Part shown: positions 27,031 through 34,962 of the stretch, piece by piece
Layout: every line of letters starts with the position of its first letter
Position numbering within the stretch: position 1 is the stretch's first letter
Assembly (NCBI GenBank): GCA_028281445.1
Contig: JANQJW010000131.1
Location: 1-64,000 of the forward strand
Direction: 5' to 3'
DNA length: 64,000 nt
Origin: Planctomycetota bacterium
Lineage (GTDB): Bacteria; Planctomycetota; PLA2; JAEUHO01
The notes under the pieces: generated by a model
The model's input: only the letters and a program-made list of their open reading frames with translations
The model's database searches: none
What the model was told of the DNA's origin: nothing
Program-made: the position numbers and the translations under genes

Positions 27031-28347
27031 ATGCGCAACGCATACATGCTGTTCTCCCTGTGCCTTGTCCTGGCCGCTTGCGGCGGAGGCGTGGGAGACG
27101 GCGGCATTCCGGGCGACACGAGCACCAACGCCCTGAGTGCACCTGTGATTGAAGGCGTCGTCCTCGACGTCGACGGCGAGTCCGACCTGTCCGCGAACGT
27201 GCCGCTGCAGATCGTGGAGACAGGCGAGGTCGCCGTGACGAACGCGGAGGGCGCGTTCGAGTTCTACGACGTGCCGGAAGGCGACGTCACGATCGTCCTG
27301 GCCCAGCCGGGTGTCATCAGCCGGAGCACGAACGATAGCTCCGATGACAGCACCGACGAGAAGCCCGAGAGGGAAGAAGACGGTGACGACGAAGACGACA
27401 CCGATGGCAAGGACGACGAAGCCGACGACGACAACGAGCGCACGGATCGCGAGATCCGGATCCGCCGGATCCGACGCGGCGACTGCGTCCGTGTCGACAT
27501 CCGCATCCGCGTCGGTGAGATCATCGACATCGAGCTGACGCGTACCCGCTGCGAAGGCGACGACGATGACGACGACCGCTGCTGGAAGCGTGAGCTCGAA
27601 CTCGAGATGACGCCGACCGACGGCAACCCGGACCCGGACATGGAAGGCGAGGTCGAGTTGGAGATCGACTGCGTGCCCTGCCAGAAGTTCGAGGTCGAGG
27701 TCGAGGACGCCACGCCCGGCGCGATCCTCGTGGCCGTCGTGGTCGATCCCGACGAGAACGTGCACGTGCTGGGCCGTCGCGAGGTCGAACCGGACGGCGA
27801 CGCCGAGTGGCGTCTCGACACGTGCGACGAAGACGAGCTGCCGTTCGGCTATACCCGCATCACCGGGCTGAGCAAGCACGTCGTCTGCGTCCGGACGGAA
27901 GACGGCCGCAACCTGCTCAAGGCGCGCATCCCGGCGCTCATCCGAGACGACGAGCCCGACACCTGCTTCCACTTGCGCGGCCGAGCTCGTCTGCGTTCGA
28001 CCAGCGACGACATCGCAGGCCTTGTCGAGGTCGGCGCACGCGGTTGCGTCGGCACGGACCTGCTTCGTCAGGTGTTCCGTATCGCCGGCAAGGGCTTCGA
28101 GCCTGGCCAGGAGATCGAGTTCTTCCTCGATGATCCCGACGATCCCGGCCAGCTCGTCTCGCTGGGCACCGTCCTGGCGAACGCCGACGGCGAAGCGGAC
28201 ATCGAATACGACACGGCGGACGGTGATGAGCTGCCCTTCGGCGTCGGCACGGTACGCGTGCTCACGGGCATGCGCATCGAGGTCAACGACGACGTCACCG
28301 GTGACCTCCTGCTCGCCGGGCGCGTTCCGGGTCTCATGCGAGACTGA
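27031..28347 (+). CDS. Acidic lipoprotein with internally duplicated domain
   Basis: A 438-aa lipoprotein: signal MRNAYMLFSLCLVLAAC with Cys17. Residues 38-95 form a carboxypeptidase-regulatory-like beta domain (APVIEGVVLDVDG to FEFYDVPEGDVTIVL). Residues 102-137 are almost only Asp, Glu, Lys and Ser, then comes a basic EIRIRRIRRG. Residues about 184-305 and 312-438 are two diverged copies of one domain; each has a PDGDAEW/NADGEAD segment followed by DELPFG and ends RIPALIRD or RVPGLMRD. No family is recognised. Calcium binding by the acidic stretch is possible but not shown. GGAG precedes the ATG, and a strong terminator follows the gene. Confidence 0.8.
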   Translation: MRNAYMLFSLCLVLAACGGGVGDGGIPGDTSTNALSAPVIEGVVLDVDGESDLSANVPLQIVETGEVAVTNAEGAFEFYDVPEGDVTIVLAQPGVISRSTNDSSDDSTDEKPEREEDGDDEDDTDGKDDEADDDNERTDREIRIRRIRRGDCVRVDIRIRVGEIIDIELTRTRCEGDDDDDDRCWKRELELEMTPTDGNPDPDMEGEVELEIDCVPCQKFEVEVEDATPGAILVAVVVDPDENVHVLGRREVEPDGDAEWRLDTCDEDELPFGYTRITGLSKHVVCVRTEDGRNLLKARIPALIRDDEPDTCFHLRGRARLRSTSDDIAGLVEVGARGCVGTDLLRQVFRIAGKGFEPGQEIEFFLDDPDDPGQLVSLGTVLANADGEADIEYDTADGDELPFGVGTVRVLTGMRIEVNDDVTGDLLLAGRVPGLMRD

Positions 28348-28397
28348 TCACCCCACACGATCTGCCATCTCTACGCGCCCGGAACGGGCCACCCCCC

Positions 28398-28440
28398 GAG
28401 GCCGGAGGAGTCAATCCTCCGGCCTCCTTTCGTTTCGTTT
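28398..28440 (+). terminator. Rho-independent terminator
   Basis: A 12-bp perfect stem GAGGCCGGAGGA/TCCTCCGGCCTC (28398-28409 and 28415-28426) with a 5-base loop GTCAA is followed by CTTTCGTTTCGTTT. It ends transcription of the acidic lipoprotein gene and is the clearest intrinsic terminator in the window. Confidence 0.9.
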
Positions 28441-28492
28441 CGCATCAGTAAGGCCGCACGTTTGCTCGGACACCCGTGTCCCGATTACGGTC

Positions 28493-29371
28493 ATGCCGAT
28501 GACTACCCTCGATGACGTAATCCAACAGGGCTGGGGCGCGCACGCGGACAAGACGGCCGAGGTCGCGGACTCGCTCGAGTCCAGCATCGACCTCGTGGCG
28601 GACGCCAAGGGTGCGGTCGGCTTCATGCATCTCGTGAACCACGCCGTGGGCGACCACCTCGGCGACCGCGAACGCGCCTTGCGCATCTGCGAGGCGGCTG
28701 CGGCGCGCATCGACGAGCCCGGCCCGGATCCGATGGTGCACCTCGCCGTCGCCCGCCACCTCGCCGGCGAGGTGGACAAGGCGCGCGAAGCGGAGAACGC
28801 CGCCGGGGGAGACGAAGCCACCAAGCTGCGCATCGACCTGCTCGTTGCCCAGGGTCACGCGCACGCAGGCGACTGGAACACGGCGGAGGGCCTCTACAAT
28901 GAGGCGCTGCAGGCGGCAAAGACACTCGCCGAAGGACACGGCGCCGAACGGGCGGCGGCAGTGGTCTCGAACAACATCGCCTCGGAGCTGCTCGAGCTGG
29001 CCGAGCGATCCACGGAGCAGGACGCATTCATGGCGAAGGCCGCGGATGCCGCGCGCGTCTTCTGGCTGCGCGTCGGCAACTGGATGAACGACATGCGCGC
29101 GGACTACCTGCTCTCGCTCGTGCATACGAAGCTCGGGAAGCCCGCCGAAGGGCGCCTGCATGCGCAGCGCGGGCTGGCGACGATCGCGGAGAACGGCGAA
29201 GCGAAGGTAGACGCTGCGTTCCTGCACCTGGCGGACGCGGCAGGGGCGCGCGATCTTGGCGAAACGGACGAACACCAGGAAGCCATCGGCAAGGCAACGG
29301 CCTTGGCGGCGGAGTTCGACGACGACGGCCTGACGACCTGGTTCGAGGGCGAGCTGGCGAAGGCGCGGTAG
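28493..29371 (+). CDS. Uncharacterised all-helical (TPR-like) protein
   Basis: About 292 aa, cytoplasmic, no signal or membrane segment. The sequence is Ala/Glu-rich with repeating helix pairs (LLVAQGHAHAGDWNTAEGLY, YLLSLVHTKLGKPAEGRLHA) of TPR type. Two close ATGs (28493 and 28499) are possible starts; the second gives MTTLDDVIQQ. Its TAG is directly next to the stop codon of the convergent lepB. Function unknown. Confidence 0.7.
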   Translation: MPMTTLDDVIQQGWGAHADKTAEVADSLESSIDLVADAKGAVGFMHLVNHAVGDHLGDRERALRICEAAAARIDEPGPDPMVHLAVARHLAGEVDKAREAENAAGGDEATKLRIDLLVAQGHAHAGDWNTAEGLYNEALQAAKTLAEGHGAERAAAVVSNNIASELLELAERSTEQDAFMAKAADAARVFWLRVGNWMNDMRADYLLSLVHTKLGKPAEGRLHAQRGLATIAENGEAKVDAAFLHLADAAGARDLGETDEHQEAIGKATALAAEFDDDGLTTWFEGELAKAR

Positions 29372-30238
29372 CTAGCGCAGCACGTCGACGCGCTTGAAGA
29401 AGACGTACTGCGCCGTGCCCTTCACGCTCGAGATCGGAATCGTGCCAAAGGCGCGGCTGTCGCGCGAGCTCGGACGATGGTCGCCGAGCACGTACACGTG
29501 GCCCGCGGGGACTGCGGCAGCGACATCGTCGCTCGGAACGGTCGTGCCTTCCGCACCCCGCGTGATCGCGTACGTACGACCGCCTGCGTCTTCCTCATAC
29601 GCGTCATCCGCGGTCTGTCGATTGGCGAGCGGCCGACCGTCGACATGCACGAGCCCGTTCTCGAAGGTGATGGTCTCGCCCGGCAAGCCGACGACGCGCT
29701 TGAAGAAGGTCACTTTGGGCCGGTCCGGCGCCGGGAACACGATGAGGTCTCCCCGCTTCGGGCTGCGCATCCGCATGTTCACGAGGATGCGCTCGTTGAA
29801 CTGGACACCCGGCTCCATGCTGCGCGTGGGGATCTTGTAGGCGCGGAACGAGTGGTTGCGGACGAAGTGCGCGGCGACGAAGAACCACATCATACTGAGC
29901 AGGGCGAGCCCGAGGTAGAGACCCGGCAGGTTGTAGGTCTTGGGCACATACGGTCGCGCGGCCTTGCGAGCGGCGAACACGCTGTCGACGATGGCGAAAA
30001 GCGAGACGCCGAGCGTGAGCAGCATGGCGCCAAGGAGCGTGTAGAGGACCCACATCGCAGGCTGCGCATGCGACAGGAAGAGCGCGAGCGGCGCCCAAAG
30101 GAGGCTCAAGGCCAGGAGGATGACGCCGCGACGGCCGCGCCCGGCATAGATGTGCCCGATGCCCGCGCCCAGGAGCGACAATAACGCGGCCCACGCCATG
30201 CGGCGCGGCAGAGCCAGAGGAGGTTGTTCGCTGTTCAT
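29372..30238 (-). CDS. lepB: Signal peptidase I
   Basis: A 288-aa S26 peptidase that cleaves Sec and Tat signal peptides. The catalytic Ser is S140 in IPTRSMEPG and the general-base Lys is K180 in TFFKRVVGLPGE. The box E motif GDHRPSSRDSRAFG is intact. The N-terminus is longer than usual: three hydrophobic segments before residue 90, then another at 107-125 directly before the catalytic domain. It is followed upstream on the same strand by the small membrane protein and ECF sigma gene, so it may belong to that operon. Confidence 0.94.
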   Translation of the reverse strand: MNSEQPPLALPRRMAWAALLSLLGAGIGHIYAGRGRRGVILLALSLLWAPLALFLSHAQPAMWVLYTLLGAMLLTLGVSLFAIVDSVFAARKAARPYVPKTYNLPGLYLGLALLSMMWFFVAAHFVRNHSFRAYKIPTRSMEPGVQFNERILVNMRMRSPKRGDLIVFPAPDRPKVTFFKRVVGLPGETITFENGLVHVDGRPLANRQTADDAYEEDAGGRTYAITRGAEGTTVPSDDVAAAVPAGHVYVLGDHRPSSRDSRAFGTIPISSVKGTAQYVFFKRVDVLR

Positions 30239-30247
30239 CGCCTGTTC

Positions 30248-30475
30248 CTAGCTCGAGAGGAAGAGGGCGCCCGCGACGACCATGCGCACGGTGAGCGCGA
30301 AGAAGGCGGCAACCCACGCCGCGACCTGCACCCACGGTCGGTCGAGCCAATGCACGACGCGTTCGGGCGCGCTCTCGACGACCGCGGCATCTTCCATCAC
30401 ACGATCGGCGAAGCCGTCGGGAACGTCGACCGTGCGGCGGCGCCTCTCGATCCAGCGTTCGTACGCATCGCTCAT
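30248..30475 (-). CDS. Tiny single-pass membrane protein, candidate anti-sigma factor
   Basis: A 75-aa protein: residues 1-45 are charged and helical (WIERRRRTVDVPDGFADRVM), and residues 50-73 form one transmembrane helix. Its ATG overlaps the stop of the ECF sigma gene (ATGA), the usual place for a cognate anti-sigma factor. It is much shorter than ordinary anti-sigma factors and has no zinc motif. The DVPDGFADRVM segment resembles the start of some short membrane anti-sigma-like proteins. Role is inference from position. Confidence 0.65.
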   Translation of the reverse strand: MSDAYERWIERRRRTVDVPDGFADRVMEDAAVVESAPERVVHWLDRPWVQVAAWVAAFFALTVRMVVAGALFLSS

Positions 30476-31002
30476 GCGTCCGTCTCCATCTCGGGTTCCA
30501 ACAAGGCGCGCAGCTCCGCGCGTGCACGGCTCACACGCGAACGGACCGTACCGGATGCTACGCCTTCGATCTCGGCCACCTGCTCGTGCGGGAGCTCATG
30601 CACCTCGACGAGCAGAAACGCCACCCGTCTCTCTACGGGCAGGTGCTGCAGCGCGTCGTCCAGGCGCTCGAATAGCTCGGCGTCGTCGCTCGAGGAACTC
30701 GCGGCCTGCTCCTCGTCGGGAAGACTCGGAGCGACCGCCGGCCTGCGCCGCAACGCATCCCGGCAGCGATTGCGCGCGATCTGGCCCAACCACGTGGCGA
30801 AGGAGCCGCGGTCCGGACGGAATCCGGCCAGGCCCGCGTACGCCCCGAGAAAAGCCTCCTGGGCGAGGTCCTCCACGCGATCGTCCGCGCCGAAGAACGA
30901 CCGGACGATGGCAAAGACGAGGCCCTCATAGCGCTCGACCAGAACACGGAACGAACGGCGTTCGCCGTCCAGCACCGCGCGGATCAGCGCTTCGTCGTCC
31001 AT
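30472..31002 (-). CDS. ECF-type RNA polymerase sigma factor (RpoE-like)
   Basis: A 176-aa sigma factor. Region 2: FRVLVERYEGLVFAIVRSFF, RVEDLAQEAFLGAYAGL and SFATWLGQIARNRCRDALRR. Region 4: LPVERRVAFLLVEVHELPHE and VASGTVRSRVSRARAELRAL. The downstream coupled 75-aa membrane protein and lepB suggest an envelope-related regulon. It is divergent from the large surface protein at 31073. Confidence 0.93.
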   Translation of the reverse strand: MDDEALIRAVLDGERRSFRVLVERYEGLVFAIVRSFFGADDRVEDLAQEAFLGAYAGLAGFRPDRGSFATWLGQIARNRCRDALRRRPAVAPSLPDEEQAASSSSDDAELFERLDDALQHLPVERRVAFLLVEVHELPHEQVAEIEGVASGTVRSRVSRARAELRALLEPEMETDA

Positions 31003-31072
31003 TCGGTCCCTTCCGTTCCATGTCTATACGCGGCCCGCGCGCCCCCGTTCCCGGGTGCGTATCTTGATCGCG

Positions 31073-33241
31073 ATGCGGCGGATCCCCATCGCGCTCCTGA
31101 TCTTCGCGGCCCTGTTCGGGGGGTACCTCGTGCTGAGCGCCACGGGCCCCGAGAGGACGGACGTGGACCTCGATGACGCGGCGCTGGAAGCCGAACGCCG
31201 CGAGGGCCCCGCACTCGTTGCGCGCGGCACGAGACCGCGCAGCGAAAAGCCGGACGGGCAAGCCGGTTCGCCGTCGGACGCCGCCGCAAAGCGAGGTGCG
31301 GACGAGCCGCGCCCGCCGACAAGAACCGTGATCCGCTATCGCGGACGAGTCGTCGATGCGGAGGGGCGTCCCATTGCCGGCGCCACGGTGATCCTGCGCG
31401 GCTCGGGCAAGGGACCGATCCGCGTCAACGCGGACGGCACGTTCGAGGTGGAGGTCGAGGCGGGCCGCTACGACCTGCTGGTGCAGACCGACGACGGCGC
31501 GATTCTCTACCAACCGAACCTCTCGATCGGAGGCGACACGCCGGAGCTGGTTGCCCTCACCGTCGAGGAGGGACCGGCTGTCGCCGTCGTGGTACTGCGC
31601 GAAGGCGAGCCCGCACGGAGCGTCGAGGTCGCGCTCACGAGCATTGCAGATCGCGATCTCGGAAGGCGCGAGCGCGCGCTCCTCCAGGCGCAGACGCTGC
31701 GCGGCGGGCGCGCTGTCCTCGGCAAGCCGCCGGTCGGCGTCTACGAGATCCTGCTGACGTTTGGCGACGGCATGACGCTGCGTCGCAGCTACGAGCATCT
31801 GAGCGACACGACGGTTCGTATCGATACCGGCGCGGCGGTCGAGATCACCGGCACGGTGACGGCCGGCTTGGACGGTCCCGGGATCCGCAACGCAACCGTG
31901 CACATCGGCGGCGAACGCAGCACGGGGATCGACTGGATCGAGATGGAGGTCATGACCGACAACGCGGGCGCGTTCGCGCTGCGCTCGCCGCGGGTGGCGT
32001 ACCGGAGCGTGCGAGTCAGCGCCGAGGGCTACAGCACCTGGCCCCCGATCGGCGGATCGCGCGAGGAGCGCCAGAAGCGTGCACCGATCCTCAATGCGCT
32101 ACGCCTCGTCGGAAAGGGCACCGCGGCCGACGTGAAGATCCCCTTGGTAGAAGCCGCGGATGTCGCCGTCCGCGGCTCGGTTGTCGACGGCGAGGGCAAG
32201 CCGGTTGCCGGCGTGGACGTGCTGATCGTGCTCGGCAGCAGCCGCATCGAGAATCCGGATGACGTCGTGACGACGGACGCGAGCGGCCGGTTCGAGGTCG
32301 TCGGCCTCCGTCCCGGCGTCTATCGCGCGTTCGTGATCACCGACGAGTGGACGTCGCACCGCTCCCCGACGTTCACGATCGAAGAGGGCGCCGGCGACGC
32401 GATCGACGTGGTGGTCGGCGTACGACCTGCCGGCGGGCTCAGTGGCCGAGTTCTCAAGGCCGATGGCTCGCCCGCCGCCGGCGCACGCGTCTGGGCGGAC
32501 TCGACGAGGCCGCTCGATCGCCAGCCTGACCAGCCCGCGCCCTACGAGGTCTTCACCGACGCCGAGGGCCGCTGGCGCATCGGCGCACTGCGCATGAACA
32601 CCCCCAAGGTACTGCACGCAAGTTGGAGCGGATTTCGGAGCGCGCCCCTCAAGGCGGCGCCGTACAGCCACGGCGCGCAGGATATCGAGCTGAAGCTCGC
32701 GCCCGCTGTCACGCTGAAGATCCGCGTGCTCGAAGAGGGAACGACGCGCGGCGTCGAGGGAGCGCGGCTGCGCGTCGAACCGGAACCGTGGTTCGGACGA
32801 CCGAAGTTCCTGCTCTTCACGGACGAGAACGGCGTCGTCGAACTCGACCAGGTCCTGCCCGCGACATGGCGCATCCAGCCGTGGAGCCAGTGGCATCTCG
32901 CCCACGACTGGGAGGCCCTCGACCTGACCGGCAAGAAGGACGTGGTCGAGCTCACGTACGAGCTGGATCCGGGTCTCGCCGTGGCCGGACGCGTGCATGA
33001 CGACCGCGGGGAGCCACTCGTTGCCGACGTCGTGATCTCCGGCACGGACACGGATGGCAGCAAGTTCTATCGGCGTCTCGATTCCGACCAGGACGGCCGC
33101 TTCCGGGTCACGGGCATCCGCGGCGGCAGCTACTTCGTGACGGCCCGTCTCGACGGCTACACGAAGGCCGTGCAGCGCGACATCAAGGGAGGCGAGGAGC
33201 ACCTCGACTTGAAGTTGATTCCGGTGCCGGCCAGGAAGTGA
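31073..33241 (+). CDS. Carboxypeptidase-regulatory-like multidomain surface protein
   Basis: About 722 aa. The N-terminal hydrophobic segment (IPIALLIFAALFGGYLVLSA) is a signal anchor. After an Arg/Pro/Glu linker there are repeated carboxypeptidase-regulatory (CarboxypepD_reg) beta domains, recognisable from GRVVDAEGRPIAGATVILRG, GSVVDGEGKPVAGVDVLIV, GRVLKADGSPAAGARVWAD and GRVHDDRGEPLVADVVISG. Each starts with a G-x-V strand and ends in a GxY-type strand. A role in surface binding or matrix structure is inference. An in-frame GTG at 31055 could extend the start by six residues; neither start has a visible ribosome binding site. Confidence 0.82.
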   Translation: MRRIPIALLIFAALFGGYLVLSATGPERTDVDLDDAALEAERREGPALVARGTRPRSEKPDGQAGSPSDAAAKRGADEPRPPTRTVIRYRGRVVDAEGRPIAGATVILRGSGKGPIRVNADGTFEVEVEAGRYDLLVQTDDGAILYQPNLSIGGDTPELVALTVEEGPAVAVVVLREGEPARSVEVALTSIADRDLGRRERALLQAQTLRGGRAVLGKPPVGVYEILLTFGDGMTLRRSYEHLSDTTVRIDTGAAVEITGTVTAGLDGPGIRNATVHIGGERSTGIDWIEMEVMTDNAGAFALRSPRVAYRSVRVSAEGYSTWPPIGGSREERQKRAPILNALRLVGKGTAADVKIPLVEAADVAVRGSVVDGEGKPVAGVDVLIVLGSSRIENPDDVVTTDASGRFEVVGLRPGVYRAFVITDEWTSHRSPTFTIEEGAGDAIDVVVGVRPAGGLSGRVLKADGSPAAGARVWADSTRPLDRQPDQPAPYEVFTDAEGRWRIGALRMNTPKVLHASWSGFRSAPLKAAPYSHGAQDIELKLAPAVTLKIRVLEEGTTRGVEGARLRVEPEPWFGRPKFLLFTDENGVVELDQVLPATWRIQPWSQWHLAHDWEALDLTGKKDVVELTYELDPGLAVAGRVHDDRGEPLVADVVISGTDTDGSKFYRRLDSDQDGRFRVTGIRGGSYFVTARLDGYTKAVQRDIKGGEEHLDLKLIPVPARK

Positions 33242-33275
33242 CGGCCGTGCTCGCGGAGGTACGCTTCCGCGATCC

Positions 33276-33911
33276 ATGGGAATCGATCTCGTCATCTTCG
33301 ACTGCGACGGCGTGCTGGTGGACAGCGAGCCGATCACCTCGGCCACGTGGGTCGAGGCGACCGACGCGCTCGGCCTCTCCTGGACCGCAGAGGAGCATCT
33401 CGAGGCGTTTCGCGGCGGCAAGATGGCCGACGTCATCGACGCGATCGAAGCCAAGCTGGGTCGCCCCGTGCCTGCGACCTTCACAGAGGACTTCCGTGCG
33501 CGGCTCTACGAGCGCCTGCGCAGCGAAGTGAAGGCCGTGCCCGGGATCGTCGAGGCGCTCGATGCGATTGCAAGCCCCACCTGTGTCGCAAGCAACGGAC
33601 CGCGCCCGAAGATGGAAGCCACCCTCGGAAGCACCGGCCTGCTGGCGCGTTTCGAGGGACGCATCTTCACCGCGTACGAGGTGGGCAGCTTCAAGCCCGA
33701 GCCGGGACTCTTCCTGCATGCAGCCGAGACACTCGGTGCCGACCCGGCCCGCTGCGCGGTGATCGAGGACAGCGACACGGGCCGGGACGCAGCGCTTGCG
33801 GCCGGCATGCACACGCTTCTCTACGACGTCGAAGAGGCCATCACCTCGTTCGAGGGTTCGACGCGCTTCACCGACATGCGCGAGCTGCCGACGCTACTCT
33901 CGAGGCTCTAG
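33276..33911 (+). CDS. HAD-superfamily phosphatase (beta-phosphoglucomutase-like)
   Basis: A 211-aa HAD-IA hydrolase. Motif I is FDCDGVLVDSE with the nucleophile Asp and acid Asp; motif II is in CVASNGPRPK, the Lys is in SFKPEPGLF and motif IV is in CAVIEDSDTGRDAALAAGM. The cap is the helical C1 type. The substrate is probably a small phosphorylated sugar. It converges on the Nudix gene and overlaps it by 18 bases. Confidence 0.9.
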   Translation: MGIDLVIFDCDGVLVDSEPITSATWVEATDALGLSWTAEEHLEAFRGGKMADVIDAIEAKLGRPVPATFTEDFRARLYERLRSEVKAVPGIVEALDAIASPTCVASNGPRPKMEATLGSTGLLARFEGRIFTAYEVGSFKPEPGLFLHAAETLGADPARCAVIEDSDTGRDAALAAGMHTLLYDVEEAITSFEGSTRFTDMRELPTLLSRL

Positions 33912-34349
33912 GCATCCGGCCACGCCGCTTTGCCGAACGGCCCAGGCATGACTCTCGTGCCGCAGAAGACGCTGAGCCTCCTCCGGCAGAAGCCAGAGCA
34001 GCTCGTGGTCGTCTTCACCAGCCCCCGTCGGCTCTGGCGTTGAAGAACGCGCCACGAAGAACACGCCGCGCTTGATCAGGAAGCCGACCTCGTGGTCCAC
34101 CACGAGCTCGTCGGCTTGGCCAACGGGCTGCAGGGCTTCGACCGCATAGCCCGTTTCCTCGTAGACCTCGCGGACGGCTGCCTGCTTCGGCGACTCCCCT
34201 GGATCGATGCCCCCGCCAGGCAGGTACAGGCCCGAGATCGTGCGCACCGACGCGATGCGGCCGTCGTCGTCACGCAGGACCACGTACGTCCCCAGGCGCA
34301 CGCCGTACGTACGCCCATGGATCCGGCAGCCGAACTCGCCCGGGAACAT
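33894..34349 (-). CDS. Nudix hydrolase
   Basis: A 151-aa protein with the Nudix box GGIDPGESPKQAAVREVYEETGY intact (Gx5Ex7REUxEExGU). The preceding strand TISGLYLPGG and the late ELLWLLPEEAQRLL agree with the fold. It removes a nucleoside diphosphate-linked group; substrate unknown. The start is 11 bases from the divergent membrane protein gene. Confidence 0.9.
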   Translation of the reverse strand: MFPGEFGCRIHGRTYGVRLGTYVVLRDDDGRIASVRTISGLYLPGGGIDPGESPKQAAVREVYEETGYAVEALQPVGQADELVVDHEVGFLIKRGVFFVARSSTPEPTGAGEDDHELLWLLPEEAQRLLRHESHAWAVRQSGVAGCLEPRE

Positions 34350-34360
34350 GGCTGCATGCT

Positions 34361-34861
34361 ATGACCGGCACCGTGGACACGGAGACCCTAGTCACGTTCG
34401 GGCTGGCCATGGTGGCCTACACGCTGCTGCAGGTCGTGCTCGGCGCCGTCCTGAAGCCGACCGACAGATGGGCGCCGCTCGCCCAGAGGCGCTTCGTGCT
34501 GACGTGGGCGCTGTGGATCTTCGCCTTGGCGCACTCGATCTGCATCTGGACATTCCGGTTCGACTGGGACCTTGGTTTCGCCATCGACAAGGGCATCCCC
34601 GTGTTTGTCGCCTTCCATGGCGCGCTGCTGATCATGACGTGGCTGGCGTTCACGGCGCACAAGGACGTAGGCCCCCGCAAGGCCGCCATCGCACTTGCCT
34701 GGTTCCTCGTGGCGTCCAGCGCCGTCGTTGCACCGTTCAAGTACCCCGAGCTCACGGGCCTGAAGATCCCCGTGATCGGGCTCACGCTGTGTGGTATTGC
34801 GATCTGCGTTTCGTGGTTCAGGTTTGCGGCCCAGAAGCAGTCGACAACGGAAGGCGCGTAG
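34361..34861 (+). CDS. Uncharacterised membrane protein, four to five transmembrane helices
   Basis: A 166-aa hydrophobic protein with segments near residues 10-30, 45-66, 78-98, 108-128 and 135-155. No family recognised and no charged catalytic motif. It is followed by a TATCACC/GGTGATA inverted repeat at 34881-34901 without a T-tract. Confidence 0.7.
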   Translation: MTGTVDTETLVTFGLAMVAYTLLQVVLGAVLKPTDRWAPLAQRRFVLTWALWIFALAHSICIWTFRFDWDLGFAIDKGIPVFVAFHGALLIMTWLAFTAHKDVGPRKAAIALAWFLVASSAVVAPFKYPELTGLKIPVIGLTLCGIAICVSWFRFAAQKQSTTEGA

Positions 34862-34962
34862 CGGCGTCTGGCAACTTCGGTATCACCGAGGCGAGGTGAT
34901 AACCACGTGATCGGGCCGCCGGTACCAGACTGCACGATTCGCTCGCGTCCACGCGCTGCCCG

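Noticed and set aside
34881..34901. TATCACC/GGTGATA inverted repeat after the membrane protein gene, considered as terminator
   Set aside because: No T-tract follows and the stem is only 7 bp; it might be an operator, but nothing else supports this.
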